Shown: piece after piece, positions 53,306 through 60,859 of the stretch
Position numbering within the stretch: position 1 is the first letter of the stretch
Layout of the letters: every line of letters starts with the position of its first letter
NCBI RefSeq assembly: GCF_025215095.1
Contig: NZ_JALHAP010000082.1
Span: 682,001 to 746,000, forward strand
Source of the DNA: Dryocola boscaweniae
GTDB taxonomy: Bacteria > Pseudomonadota > Gammaproteobacteria > Enterobacterales > Enterobacteriaceae
Length of the DNA stretch: 64,000 nucleotides
Direction of reading: 5' to 3'
The notes under the pieces: model-generated
What the model was told of the DNA's origin: nothing
What the model saw: only the letters and a program-made list of their open reading frames with translations
Databases searched by the model: none
Position numbers and translations under genes: made by a program

Positions 53306-53953
53306 TTAATCTCCCAGATGTGCGAGCAGTGAATCAAGGCGCTGTTTTAATTCCGCCACTTCGGTTTCAAGCTGTTCGACGCGCGCGGTCAGATCCCCGG
53401 CGGGTTCCGCCACAGCGCTTGCAGCCACGGCCTGTGCCTCCGCTTCTCCACTGAATAAATGCATATAGCGGCTTTCGCGTTTTCCCGGTTCGCGAGGAAG
53501 ACGAACAACAAACGGGCCGTCTTCGCGGTTTGCCAGCGTTTCCAGGGTAGTTTCTACCTGCGCCATATCGCTAAATTCATACATTCTTCCGGCGCGGCTG
53601 CGCAGCTCGCCCGGCGTTTGCGCGCCACGCAGCAGCAGCGTGGTTACAACGGCGACTTCCGCTGGCGTGAGTTTGAGATCGCCAAATTCAGAGTTGCAAA
53701 AGCGTTGTTCGTATTTCGTCACGCGATTACCAAAGCCGCTCACCGTACGCAGAAAGTGGCGCTTGACCAGATTATCCAGCGTGTCCTGCACTTCGTGTTC
53801 TTTAAGATCCATAACCGGCTCGCGGTTGGTCTTCTGGTTGCAGGCCGCCGCCACGCCGTTAACGGACATTGGGTACTGTTCCGGTGTGGTGACCTGCTTT
53901 TCCAGCAGGCTGCCCACCACGCGCGCTTCTTGCGCAGTTAACTGATATTTCAT
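53306..53953 (-). CDS. yceH: YceH, DUF480 protein
   Basis: A 215-residue protein with two winged-helix-like DUF480 repeats (LTAQEARVVGSLLEKQVTTPEQYPMSVNG; LTPAEVAVVTTLLLRGAQTPGELRSRAGRMYEF) and a C-terminal coiled coil (ARVEQLETEVAELKQRLDSLLAHLGD). Its function is not established; DNA binding is suggested by the fold. It lies between rimJ (9-bp gap) and mviM. Confidence 0.93.
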   Translation of the reverse strand: MKYQLTAQEARVVGSLLEKQVTTPEQYPMSVNGVAAACNQKTNREPVMDLKEHEVQDTLDNLVKRHFLRTVSGFGNRVTKYEQRFCNSEFGDLKLTPAEVAVVTTLLLRGAQTPGELRSRAGRMYEFSDMAQVETTLETLANREDGPFVVRLPREPGKRESRYMHLFSGEAEAQAVAASAVAEPAGDLTARVEQLETEVAELKQRLDSLLAHLGD

Positions 53954-53962
53954 CTCACATCC

Positions 53963-54547
53963 TCAACGGCCGGGGGTCCAAATTTTTGTCGTCAGCGCCG
54001 TCAGGACGTGGTCCCGCCAGACGCCATCAATGAGCAAATAATCTTTGGCATAGCCTTCTTTTTCAAAACCCAGGCGCGCCAGCAGGTCGCCGCTGCGCTT
54101 GTTATGCGGCATATAGTTCGCCATGATGCGGTGAATATGCTGGCTGCGCTGCATATAGCGAATCGCGGAGGTCAGGGCTTCAAACATCAGTCCCTGCCCC
54201 TGCCATTTTTCTCCCAGCGAATAGCCGAGATAGCAGGCGTGGAACGAGCCGCGCACGACGTTTGAGAAATTCGCCACGCCGCGGATCTCTTTTTCATCTT
54301 CATCAAGCAGGGCGAAGTACCAGGCGCTGCCGGTTTTATGCATTTCATTGATCATGCCGAGGCGGGCCTGCCAGCCTGAGGGATAGCAGTGACTGTCATC
54401 GCGGACGGGTTCCCAGGGTTTTAAAAACTGGCGGTTTTCAGAGTAATAATCTGCCAGTCGCCAGGCATCTCTGTCATAGACCAGACGCACCACCAGCCTG
54501 TCGGTTGTTAAACGCACTTTCGGCACGTTACTGCGGTAACCAAACAT
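53963..54547 (-). CDS. rimJ: RimJ, GNAT N-acetyltransferase of ribosomal protein S5
   Basis: A 194-residue GNAT enzyme that acetylates the N-terminal Ala of S5 (and some other proteins). The acetyl-CoA-binding motif is in YSLGEKWQGQGLMFEALTSAIRYM, followed by RIMANYMPHNKRSGDLLARLGFEKEGYAKDYL. The start MFGYRSNVPKVRL at 54547 matches E. coli; a longer frame to 54571 is not needed. Confidence 0.95.
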   Translation of the reverse strand: MFGYRSNVPKVRLTTDRLVVRLVYDRDAWRLADYYSENRQFLKPWEPVRDDSHCYPSGWQARLGMINEMHKTGSAWYFALLDEDEKEIRGVANFSNVVRGSFHACYLGYSLGEKWQGQGLMFEALTSAIRYMQRSQHIHRIMANYMPHNKRSGDLLARLGFEKEGYAKDYLLIDGVWRDHVLTALTTKIWTPGR

Positions 54548-54707
54548 GTTCCCCTGCTCCTCACATCCCACAATTTTACAAGCCCAGGTTAATTACTATA
54601 CCTGCGCCTGTGGGAGGAAGGAAAACAACAACATGCAGATTTCTTAACTCGTCATAATTTTTTTCGATGAAAGGGTTCAATCGAACCTGCAGAACGATAA
54701 GAAAATA

Positions 54708-55070
54708 ATGATCGTCACCGGCATGCTGCCCATCGGCCTGACCAACAATTTGCAACGGTTGTTCACCTTAATCTGCGTGTTCTATATCGGCTCAATTATT
54801 GCTGAACCGGCACGCGAAACGCCTGGCGCGTCCCTTGCGGATTCCAGAGCGCGCGGAAGTTATAGGGAGTTCAGCCGTCTGGGACTGGCCATCGGCGGCG
54901 CGTTTGGTTACGCCTGCGGCGGCTGGCTTTTTGACGCCGGAAAAAGCCTGGATCAGCCCGAGTTGCCATGGGTGATGCTGGGCATTATCGGATTCATCAC
55001 GCTACTCGCTTTGTGGTAGCAATTCAGCCCGAAACCCGCTGCGCCTTCAATACTGGAACCGGGCGCTTAG
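54708..55070 (+). pseudogene. mdtH: Remnant of mdtH (MFS multidrug transporter), C-terminal quarter only
   Basis: The frame from 54708 matches the last part of MdtH: LPIGLTNNLQRLFTLICVFYIGSIIAEPARETPGASLADSRARGSY, then a TM pair ending MLGIIGFITLLALW. A TAG replaces the second Trp codon of the usual ALWWQF; the same frame continues as QFSPKPAAPSILEPGA to a second stop at 55068-55070, so the old C-terminus is still readable. About 300 N-terminal residues are missing. A strong Shine-Dalgarno (GGGAGGAAGG, 54612-54621) before ATG CAG ATT TCT TAA at 54633 may be the old translation start. E. coli has intact mdtH at this place, divergent from rimJ. Confidence 0.85.
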
Positions 55071-55145
55071 TTTGCGGGCTTAAGCGTTCTCTTCCATACT
55101 TGATTGTTAACGGATTTTGTCCGCCACCAGCAAATGGAGGAGAAT

Positions 55146-55793
55146 GTGAAATTATATATTTACGATCACTGCCCGTTTTGCGTGAAAGCACGCATGATTT
55201 TTGGGCTGAAGAATATCCCCGTTGAACTCAACGTCCTGTTAAACGACGACGAAGCCACCCCAACGAAGATGGTTGGCCAGAAAATGGCGCCGATTCTGCA
55301 AAAAGACGATAGCCGCTATCTGCCCGAAAGCATGGATATCGTGCATTACGTCGATAAGCTTGACGGCAAACCGCTGCTGACTGGCTCAACCAATGCGGCT
55401 ATCGGGGAATGGTTGCGGCAGGTCAATACTTACGTGCAGAACCTGCTGCTGCCGCGCATCGCAAAAGCGCCTTTTGATGAGTTCGCCACGCCTGAGGCAC
55501 GTGCGTATTTCACCAAAAAGAAAGAAGGCATGATTGGCTCGTTTGAAGAACATCTTGCACATTCGCCGGGGCTTATTAAGAAAATCAGCGATGATTTGCG
55601 TAAGCTTGATAAGCTCATTGTTCAACCAAATGCCGTGAACGGCGAGCTGTCCGAAGACGATATTCAACTCTTCCCACTGCTGCGTAATCTGACGCTGGTT
55701 GCCGGGATTGAGTATCCAAGCCGCGTCAGGGACTACCGCGACAATATGGCGAAACAAACGCAGGTTAACTTGCTCTCCTCCATCGCCATTTAG
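55146..55793 (+). CDS. grxB: GrxB, glutaredoxin 2
   Basis: A 215-residue glutaredoxin with a glutathione-transferase-like fold. The active site CPFC (residues 9-12) replaces the CPYC of E. coli, a mild change. GQKMAPILQKDDSRYLPESMDIVHYVD (glutathione site) and the helical tail ending QTQVNLLSSIAI are conserved. It reduces glutathione mixed disulfides. The start is GTG at 55146 with GGAGG 6 nt upstream, giving the exact E. coli length; upstream in-frame codons are not homologous. Confidence 0.95.
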   Translation: MKLYIYDHCPFCVKARMIFGLKNIPVELNVLLNDDEATPTKMVGQKMAPILQKDDSRYLPESMDIVHYVDKLDGKPLLTGSTNAAIGEWLRQVNTYVQNLLLPRIAKAPFDEFATPEARAYFTKKKEGMIGSFEEHLAHSPGLIKKISDDLRKLDKLIVQPNAVNGELSEDDIQLFPLLRNLTLVAGIEYPSRVRDYRDNMAKQTQVNLLSSIAI

Positions 55794-55817
55794 TTTATTG
55801 CGGTATTTATAAAAACT

Positions 55818-55850
55818 AACGGTCAGCCCGAACAGGCTGACCGTTTTATT
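55818..55850. terminator. Bidirectional terminator between grxB and the GAPDH paralogue gene
   Basis: AACGGTCAGCC, loop CGAAC, AGGCTGACCGTT plus TTATT, with an A-rich left flank; it lies between two convergent genes. Confidence 0.85.
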
Positions 55851-55862
55851 ACTTACGGCTCA

Positions 55863-56873
55863 CTACAGGCCTTTCTGGTCCATCAGAACCGCCAGATCGA
55901 CCAGACGATTTGAGAAGGCCCATTCGTTGTCATACCAGGCGAGGATCTTCACCAGGTTGCCTCCGATGACCAGCGTGGAAAGCCCGTCGATAATGGATGA
56001 GCGCGCATCGCCCTGATAATCGCTCGACACCAGCGGCTCTTCGCTGTAGCCCAGAATGCCCTTCAGCGGCCCGGATTCCGACGCTTTACGGAAAGCAGCA
56101 TTCACCTCATCCGCAGTGACCTCGCGCTTTAAGGTGACGGTCAAATCGACTATCGACACCACCGGCACCGGGACACGCAGAGAATACCCCGTCAGACGTC
56201 CCTCCAGTTCGGGAATAACTTTCCCCAGCGCTTTAGCGGCACCGCTTGAATAAGGCACGATAGACAGCGCAGCAGCGCGTGCGCCGCGCAGATCTTTTTC
56301 CGGCTGGTCATGCAACGCCTGGCTGTTGGTATAAGCGTGAGTGGTGTTCATCAAGCCATGCTCAATGCCAAAACTCTGATGTAATACCTGCGCAGCCGGC
56401 GCCAGACCGTTAGTGGTACAGCTACCGTTGCTGACAACTTTATGTAAAGCCGGATCGTACTTCTCATGATTGACGCCCATCACCACCGTGATGTCATCAT
56501 TTTTACCAGGAGCCGAAAGAATCACGCGTTTCGCGCCGCCCTTAGTAATATGTACTTCTGCTTTAGCTTTATCCGTGAAGAACCCGGTGGCCTCGATGAC
56601 CAGCTCAACGCCAACGCTGCTCCAGGGAATCGCGCCTGGATCTCTTTCGCTGAAGACCCGAATGGCTTTGCCATCAAGCAGCAACTGTCCTTCTGACGCT
56701 TCAACGCTTGCGGCAAGCGTCCCCTGCAGGGAGTCGTATTTCAGCAGATGTGCGAGCGTCTTGCTGTCGGTGAGGTCGTTAATAGCCACAACCTGGAAAT
56801 CGTTGCGGCCCAATGCGGCGCGCAGCACGTTTCTGCCAATTCTGCCAAACCCGTTAATGCCTACTTTGACCAT
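55863..56873 (-). CDS. Type I glyceraldehyde-3-phosphate dehydrogenase paralogue
   Basis: A 336-residue GAPDH: NAD fold VKVGINGFGRIGRNVLRAAL, AINDLTDSKTLAHLLKYDS (the Asp after Asn favours NAD), catalytic Cys152 in NGSCTTNG and His179 in THAYTNSQ, and tail WYDNEWAFSNRLVDLA. Compared with classical GapA, the ASCTTNC signature has become GSCTTNG (second Cys lost) and IPTTTGAA reads VPYSSGAA. It is clearly not gapA or epd by sequence or place and is absent from K-12 here. AAGGAG precedes the ATG. It is 77 bp downstream of a DJ-1/AraC regulator gene in the same direction, which may control it. The true substrate could be another phospho-aldehyde. Confidence 0.85.
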   Translation of the reverse strand: MVKVGINGFGRIGRNVLRAALGRNDFQVVAINDLTDSKTLAHLLKYDSLQGTLAASVEASEGQLLLDGKAIRVFSERDPGAIPWSSVGVELVIEATGFFTDKAKAEVHITKGGAKRVILSAPGKNDDITVVMGVNHEKYDPALHKVVSNGSCTTNGLAPAAQVLHQSFGIEHGLMNTTHAYTNSQALHDQPEKDLRGARAAALSIVPYSSGAAKALGKVIPELEGRLTGYSLRVPVPVVSIVDLTVTLKREVTADEVNAAFRKASESGPLKGILGYSEEPLVSSDYQGDARSSIIDGLSTLVIGGNLVKILAWYDNEWAFSNRLVDLAVLMDQKGL

Positions 56874-56950
56874 GACTTACTCCTTGGTTAGTTGTCTAAC
56901 TTCAGAGTACGAGAAATATAATATGGCTAAAATGACAATAAAAGATCAAT

Positions 56951-57931
56951 TTACGCCATATTGCGCGCGGCAAAACGTTCCCGATAATCGGATGGGGTGA
57001 GCTGGAGGTTACGTTCAAAGACGCGACGCAGATTAAGGCCGTTGCCAAAGCCGGTAACCACCGCTATTTGCTCAAGCTTGTCGGCACTTTGCTCAAGGTG
57101 CTGGCGGGCGGCGTTAAGGCGAACCTCTTCGACATATCTGGCCGGGCTGATGCCGGTTTCGCGAGTGAAAACGCGTGTGAAATTACGCGGGCTCATTGCC
57201 ACACGCTCGGCCAACGCCTCGACCGACAGATCGCAGGACAGATTTTCAAGGATCCAGCATTGCAGATCGCGAATCGGGCCGGGCGTACTGGCCTGAGTAA
57301 GCAAAAAACGACTGAACTGCGACTGTCCGCCGGGCCTGCGCAGAAACATCACCAAATCCTGCGCCACTTCGCGGGCCACGGTAAATCCGAGGTCGTCTTC
57401 CACCAGCGCCAGCGTGAGATCAAAACCTGAACTGACGCCCGCCGAGGTCCAGATGTCGCCATCCTGAATGTAGATAGGTCCTTTCTCAACGTTGACCAGA
57501 GGAAACGCTTCCTGCAGTTCTTCAAGCAACCGCCAATGGCTGGTGGCGCGACGCCCGTCAAGCAAGCCCGCTTTAGCCAGCAACCAAGCGCCGCCGCAGA
57601 CAGAGACAATACGACGAATATTTGGAGCCGCCCGGCGCATCCACTCCACCACAGCCTCTCTTTCTTCCTCGTTGTTTCCCCTGCCGGTGATCATAACCGT
57701 ATCGCGCGGCAGGCTGGGATCCAACTCTTCCAGCCGGTAGTCTGCCAGCAGGTTCAAACCCGACCGACCGTGTACAACGCGATGCCGTTGAGTCGTAGCA
57801 ATTGTCACCTGATAGAGTGGAATAAGGGAGTCCTTCTTACGCAGGCGGTTTGCCTGCGTAAGAATATCGGCGATGCCCGTAGGCTCGAATAGCATGCCCC
57901 CGTCAGGGACAATAATCAGAAATGTGTGCAT
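56951..57931 (-). CDS. GlxA-type AraC regulator with DJ-1/PfpI domain
   Basis: A 326-residue regulator: N-terminal DJ-1/PfpI-like domain (FLIIVPDGGMLFEPTGIADIL ... IVSVCGGAWLLAKAGLLDGRRATSHW, with an elbow Cys at 112) and a C-terminal double helix-turn-helix of AraC type (SVEALAERVAMSPRNFTRVFTRETGISPARYVEEVRLNAARQHLEQ; IAVVTGFGNGLNLRRVF). Family members sense small metabolites such as amines or aldehydes. The start at 57931 has GAGGAC upstream. Co-directional with the GAPDH gene, and both are accessory relative to K-12. Confidence 0.87.
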   Translation of the reverse strand: MHTFLIIVPDGGMLFEPTGIADILTQANRLRKKDSLIPLYQVTIATTQRHRVVHGRSGLNLLADYRLEELDPSLPRDTVMITGRGNNEEEREAVVEWMRRAAPNIRRIVSVCGGAWLLAKAGLLDGRRATSHWRLLEELQEAFPLVNVEKGPIYIQDGDIWTSAGVSSGFDLTLALVEDDLGFTVAREVAQDLVMFLRRPGGQSQFSRFLLTQASTPGPIRDLQCWILENLSCDLSVEALAERVAMSPRNFTRVFTRETGISPARYVEEVRLNAARQHLEQSADKLEQIAVVTGFGNGLNLRRVFERNLQLTPSDYRERFAARNMA

Positions 57932-58082
57932 GTCCTCAAAATACAAAAAAGACAAAATAAGTCAAGAAAAGCAGATCTGCGGCTTCCGACCTTTCATCTT
58001 TTTCCTGTAGCACGGCTTGCGCTGGTGCGTCATGCTGCTTTGTGTCAGGATTTGCCCCCAAAGCAGGATGTTGAGGAACGTC

Positions 58083-58643
58083 ATGAAGAAAATTATTTTT
58101 GCAGCCGTGCTGGTACTTAGCGGCTTAGTCGTAGGCTGCAATCAACTCACGCAGTACACCGTCAGCGAGCAGGAAATTAACCAGGCGCTGGCTAAACGTA
58201 ACAATTTTTCCAAAAATATTGGCCTGCCGGGCGTTGCCGACGCGCATATTGTGCTGACCAATCTCGCCTCGGAAATTGGCCGGGAAGAGCCGAATAAAGT
58301 GACGCTCACAGGCGATGCGAAGCTCGACATGACCTCCCTCTTCGGCAACCAGAAAGCAAATATCAAACTTAAGCTAAAAGCCCAGCCCGCCTTTAACAAA
58401 GAAGAAGGCGCAATCTATCTGCAAGAGATGGAAGTGGTGGATGCGACCATAGAGCCGGAAAAAATGCAGACTATTTTGCAGACCATTATTCCTTATCTGA
58501 ACCAGTCGCTGCGCAGCTACTTCAACCAGCAGCCTGCTTATGTATTAAGCGAGGATAAAAGTTCCGGCGAATCGATGGCGAAGAAATACGCCAAGGGTAT
58601 CGAAGTGAAGCCTGGCGAAATTATTATCCCTTTCATCAATTAA
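58083..58643 (+). CDS. yceB: YceB, DUF1439 lipoprotein
   Basis: A 186-residue lipoprotein with signal peptide and lipobox VVGC (Cys19), then NQLTQYTVSEQEINQALAKRNNFSKNIGLPGVADAHIVLTNL. The DUF1439 fold is a tubular, lipid-binding-like domain (TULIP-type); its function is not established. The start at 58083 follows E. coli; the frame opened at 58017 is leader. It lies upstream of pyrC. Confidence 0.93.
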   Translation: MKKIIFAAVLVLSGLVVGCNQLTQYTVSEQEINQALAKRNNFSKNIGLPGVADAHIVLTNLASEIGREEPNKVTLTGDAKLDMTSLFGNQKANIKLKLKAQPAFNKEEGAIYLQEMEVVDATIEPEKMQTILQTIIPYLNQSLRSYFNQQPAYVLSEDKSSGESMAKKYAKGIEVKPGEIIIPFIN

Positions 58644-58652
58644 TTTGTGCCT

Positions 58653-58679
58653 CTCAGGGCAGATTTCCTCTGCCCTGAG
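58653..58679. terminator. Hairpin terminator after yceB
   Basis: CTCAGGGCAGA, loop TTTCC, TCTGCCCTGAG: a perfect 11-bp stem just after yceB. The T-run is weak. Confidence 0.65.
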
Positions 58680-58715
58680 CATTCTTCTGGCAAAAGCCGC
58701 AACAAAGTCGTGCAA

Positions 58716-58731
58716 ACGAAAACGTTTACGC
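58716..58731. promoter_or_regulatory. PurR box upstream of pyrC
   Basis: ACGAAAACGTTTACGC is a near-perfect match to the PurR operator consensus ACGCAAACGTTTTCGT. PurR represses pyrC in E. coli from the same position. A -10-like TATCCT follows at 58733. Confidence 0.85.
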
Positions 58732-58744
58732 CTATCCTTAGTGC

Positions 58745-58791
58745 CCGGCATAAAACCAGCCCAAAGTTGACTGATTTTCCCTTCTAGCCGG
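58745..58791 (+). promoter_or_regulatory. pyrC leader hairpin masking the Shine-Dalgarno
   Basis: CCGGC (58745-58749) pairs with GCCGG (58787-58791), covering part of the GGAG ribosome site. In E. coli, transcription start at C (high CTP) includes the left arm and blocks translation, while start at G (low CTP) omits it. The same arrangement exists here with a longer, 37-nt loop. Confidence 0.65.
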
Positions 58792-58800
58792 AGCACGTTC

Positions 58801-59847
58801 ATGACCGTATTACCTCAGGTATTAAAAATTCGCCGCCCAGACGACTGGCACGTTCATCTTCGTGATGGAGAGATGCTGAAAACTGTGGTGCCTTTGACGT
58901 CTGAAACCTACGGTCGCGCGATTGTCATGCCTAATCTGGTGCCACCGATTACTACCGTGGATGCCGCTGTCGCTTACCGTCAGCGTATTCTGGATGCCGT
59001 GCCGCAGGGCCATAAATTTGAACCGCTGATGACCTGCTACTTAACGGATTCACTGGACCCGAACGAAGTCGAGCGTGGCTTCAACGAAGGCGTGTTTACC
59101 GCCGCCAAACTTTACCCGGCTAACGCCACCACCAACTCCAGCCATGGCGTAACCAGCACTGCGGCGATTATGCCCGTTCTGGAAAGAATGCAGAAAATCG
59201 GCATGCCTTTGCTGATTCACGGTGAAGTGACGCAGGCTGAGATTGATATTTTCGACCGTGAAGCGCTTTTCATCGAAACCGTTATGGAGCCGCTGCGCCA
59301 ACAGTTGCCTGGGCTGAAGGTGGTATTCGAACACATCACCACTAAAGATGCGGCGCAGTACGTGCAGGAAGGTAATTCTTTGTTGGGCGCGACCATTACC
59401 CCCCAGCATCTGATGTTCAACCGCAACCATATGCTGGTTGGCGGCGTGCGTCCTCATCTGTACTGTCTGCCAATCCTGAAACGTAGCATTCACCAGGAAG
59501 CCTTACGTGCGCTTGTCGCGAGCGGCTGTGACCGGGTATTCCTGGGTACGGATTCCGCGCCTCACGCCCGGCATCGTAAAGAAGCAAGCTGCGGATGCGC
59601 AGGCTGCTTCAACGCCCCTTCTGCGCTTGGCGCGTATGCTACCGTGTTTGAAGAGCTCAATGCCTTTGAGCATTTCGAAGCCTTCGCTTCGCTTAACGGC
59701 CCGCGTTTCTACGGCCTGCCGGTGAACGAAGAAACTATCGAACTGGTGCGCGAGCCGGTACTGATCCCTGAAACTATCGCCGCCAGCGATGACTGCATTG
59801 TGCCGTTCCTTGCGGGCGAACAGGTCGCCTGGTCTGTAAAAGCATAA
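58801..59847 (+). CDS. pyrC: PyrC, dihydroorotase
   Basis: A 348-residue zinc enzyme of pyrimidine synthesis converting carbamoyl-aspartate to dihydroorotate. Metal ligands: DWHVHLRD, the carboxylated Lys in AAKLYPANATTNS, LLIHGEV, VFEHITTKDA and the Asp of FLGTDSAPHARHRKE. Length is as in E. coli. Confidence 0.98.
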   Translation: MTVLPQVLKIRRPDDWHVHLRDGEMLKTVVPLTSETYGRAIVMPNLVPPITTVDAAVAYRQRILDAVPQGHKFEPLMTCYLTDSLDPNEVERGFNEGVFTAAKLYPANATTNSSHGVTSTAAIMPVLERMQKIGMPLLIHGEVTQAEIDIFDREALFIETVMEPLRQQLPGLKVVFEHITTKDAAQYVQEGNSLLGATITPQHLMFNRNHMLVGGVRPHLYCLPILKRSIHQEALRALVASGCDRVFLGTDSAPHARHRKEASCGCAGCFNAPSALGAYATVFEELNAFEHFEAFASLNGPRFYGLPVNEETIELVREPVLIPETIAASDDCIVPFLAGEQVAWSVKA

Positions 59848-59884
59848 TTTTTTTACACCCCCTGTTGCAGGATGCAAGTTAAGA

Positions 59885-59900
59885 CTGTATAAATAAACAG
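59885..59900. promoter_or_regulatory. LexA (SOS) box of dinI
   Basis: CTGT-ATAAATAA-ACAG matches the LexA consensus CTGT-N8-ACAG exactly. It lies 22 bp before dinI and overlaps its promoter. Confidence 0.93.
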
Positions 59901-59921
59901 TATATTGTACAGGGGGTTGTT

Positions 59922-60167
59922 ATGCGTATCGAAGTGACTATTGCTAAAACCACGCAGTTACCGCCGGGAGCCGTCGACGCTCTGGCTCAGGAATTAACTC
60001 GCCGCATTACCCAGCATTTCCCGGAAACCAACAATCATGTCCAGGTGCGTTATGCCGCGGGCAACAATCTTACGGTGTTGGGGGGTGCTAAAGAAGATAA
60101 AGACCGCATCAGCGAAATCCTGCAGGAAACGTGGGAGAGCGCTGACGACTGGTTTTCCGCAGATTAA
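59922..60167 (+). CDS. dinI: DinI, DNA-damage-inducible RecA modulator
   Basis: An 81-residue acidic protein, MRIEVTIAKTTQLPPGAVDALAQELTRRI and the ending ETWESADDWFSAD, whose C-terminal acidic helix binds RecA filaments and tunes LexA and UmuD cleavage. AGGGGG precedes the ATG. SOS control through the LexA box is evident. Confidence 0.97.
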   Translation: MRIEVTIAKTTQLPPGAVDALAQELTRRITQHFPETNNHVQVRYAAGNNLTVLGGAKEDKDRISEILQETWESADDWFSAD

Positions 60168-60197
60168 ATAAAAATTATCCCTCGTAGTTCTTTTTTG

Positions 60198-60222
60198 CCG
60201 GGTGTCGCCATCCGGTTTTTTT
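60198..60222 (+). terminator. Terminator after dinI (REP-like)
   Basis: CCGGGTG, loop TCGC, CATCCGG then T7. The sequence CCGGATGGCG-type arms resemble a REP unit. The following 60223-60470 is AT-rich, presumably the bssS promoter region, with no other feature seen. Confidence 0.8.
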
Positions 60223-60470
60223 CATTTCCCGCCCGTTTTGTCGATTAATTTTCAGGCAATGTTCTGATTGCTATTGCGATTCATCAAAAATATTCGATTC
60301 ACCTGCGGCTTTATTGTTCAGTTGGCCTCATTAATATAAAAAAATTGTTGCAGGGTATTTATTTCTTCCGCGAAATCCCTTATTCATTGATATACTTAAC
60401 TGGCTTCACATTTAACAAGCATTAAACCTCGCCAGCCGTTGTCTTAAACACACGCATATAAGGGGTTATG

Positions 60471-60725
60471 ATGGAAAAAAATAGTGATGTAATCCAGACC
60501 CATCCCCTTGTCGGATGGGACATCAGTACCGTAGACAGCTACGATGCGCTGATGCTGCGCCTGCACTACCTGACATCTAATAAGCACAAGCAAGATGAAA
60601 CTGAGATAGGTCAGACGCTATGGCTGACTACGGACGTTGCCCGGCAATTTATTTCTATTTTAGAGGCCGGGATCGCAAAAATTGAATCCAGTGAATACCA
60701 GGTAAACGATCACCGTAAGCATTGA
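60471..60725 (+). CDS. bssS: BssS, biofilm regulator
   Basis: An 84-residue protein nearly identical to E. coli BssS (VIQTHPLVGWDISTVDSYDALMLRLHYLT; TLWLTTDVARQFISILEAGIAKIES). It affects biofilm formation and indole/AI-2-related expression in E. coli; the mechanism is unclear. The second of two adjacent ATGs (60471) is chosen for spacing from AAGGGG. Confidence 0.95.
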   Translation: MEKNSDVIQTHPLVGWDISTVDSYDALMLRLHYLTSNKHKQDETEIGQTLWLTTDVARQFISILEAGIAKIESSEYQVNDHRKH

Positions 60726-60751
60726 TTGTCAATGCAACAGTTAAGAATCCA

Positions 60752-60778
60752 AGGCACCCTCGAGGTGCCTTTTTTTAT
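60752..60778 (+). terminator. Intrinsic terminator of bssS
   Basis: AGGCACC, loop CTCGA, GGTGCCT then T7. Confidence 0.9.
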
Positions 60779-60859
60779 TTTTTACGTCACGTTTAATTGC
60801 CTGCCATTTGAGAATTAATTACCCTGCTAGTGGTATTTCCAGAAATTGAGAAAAGCGAC

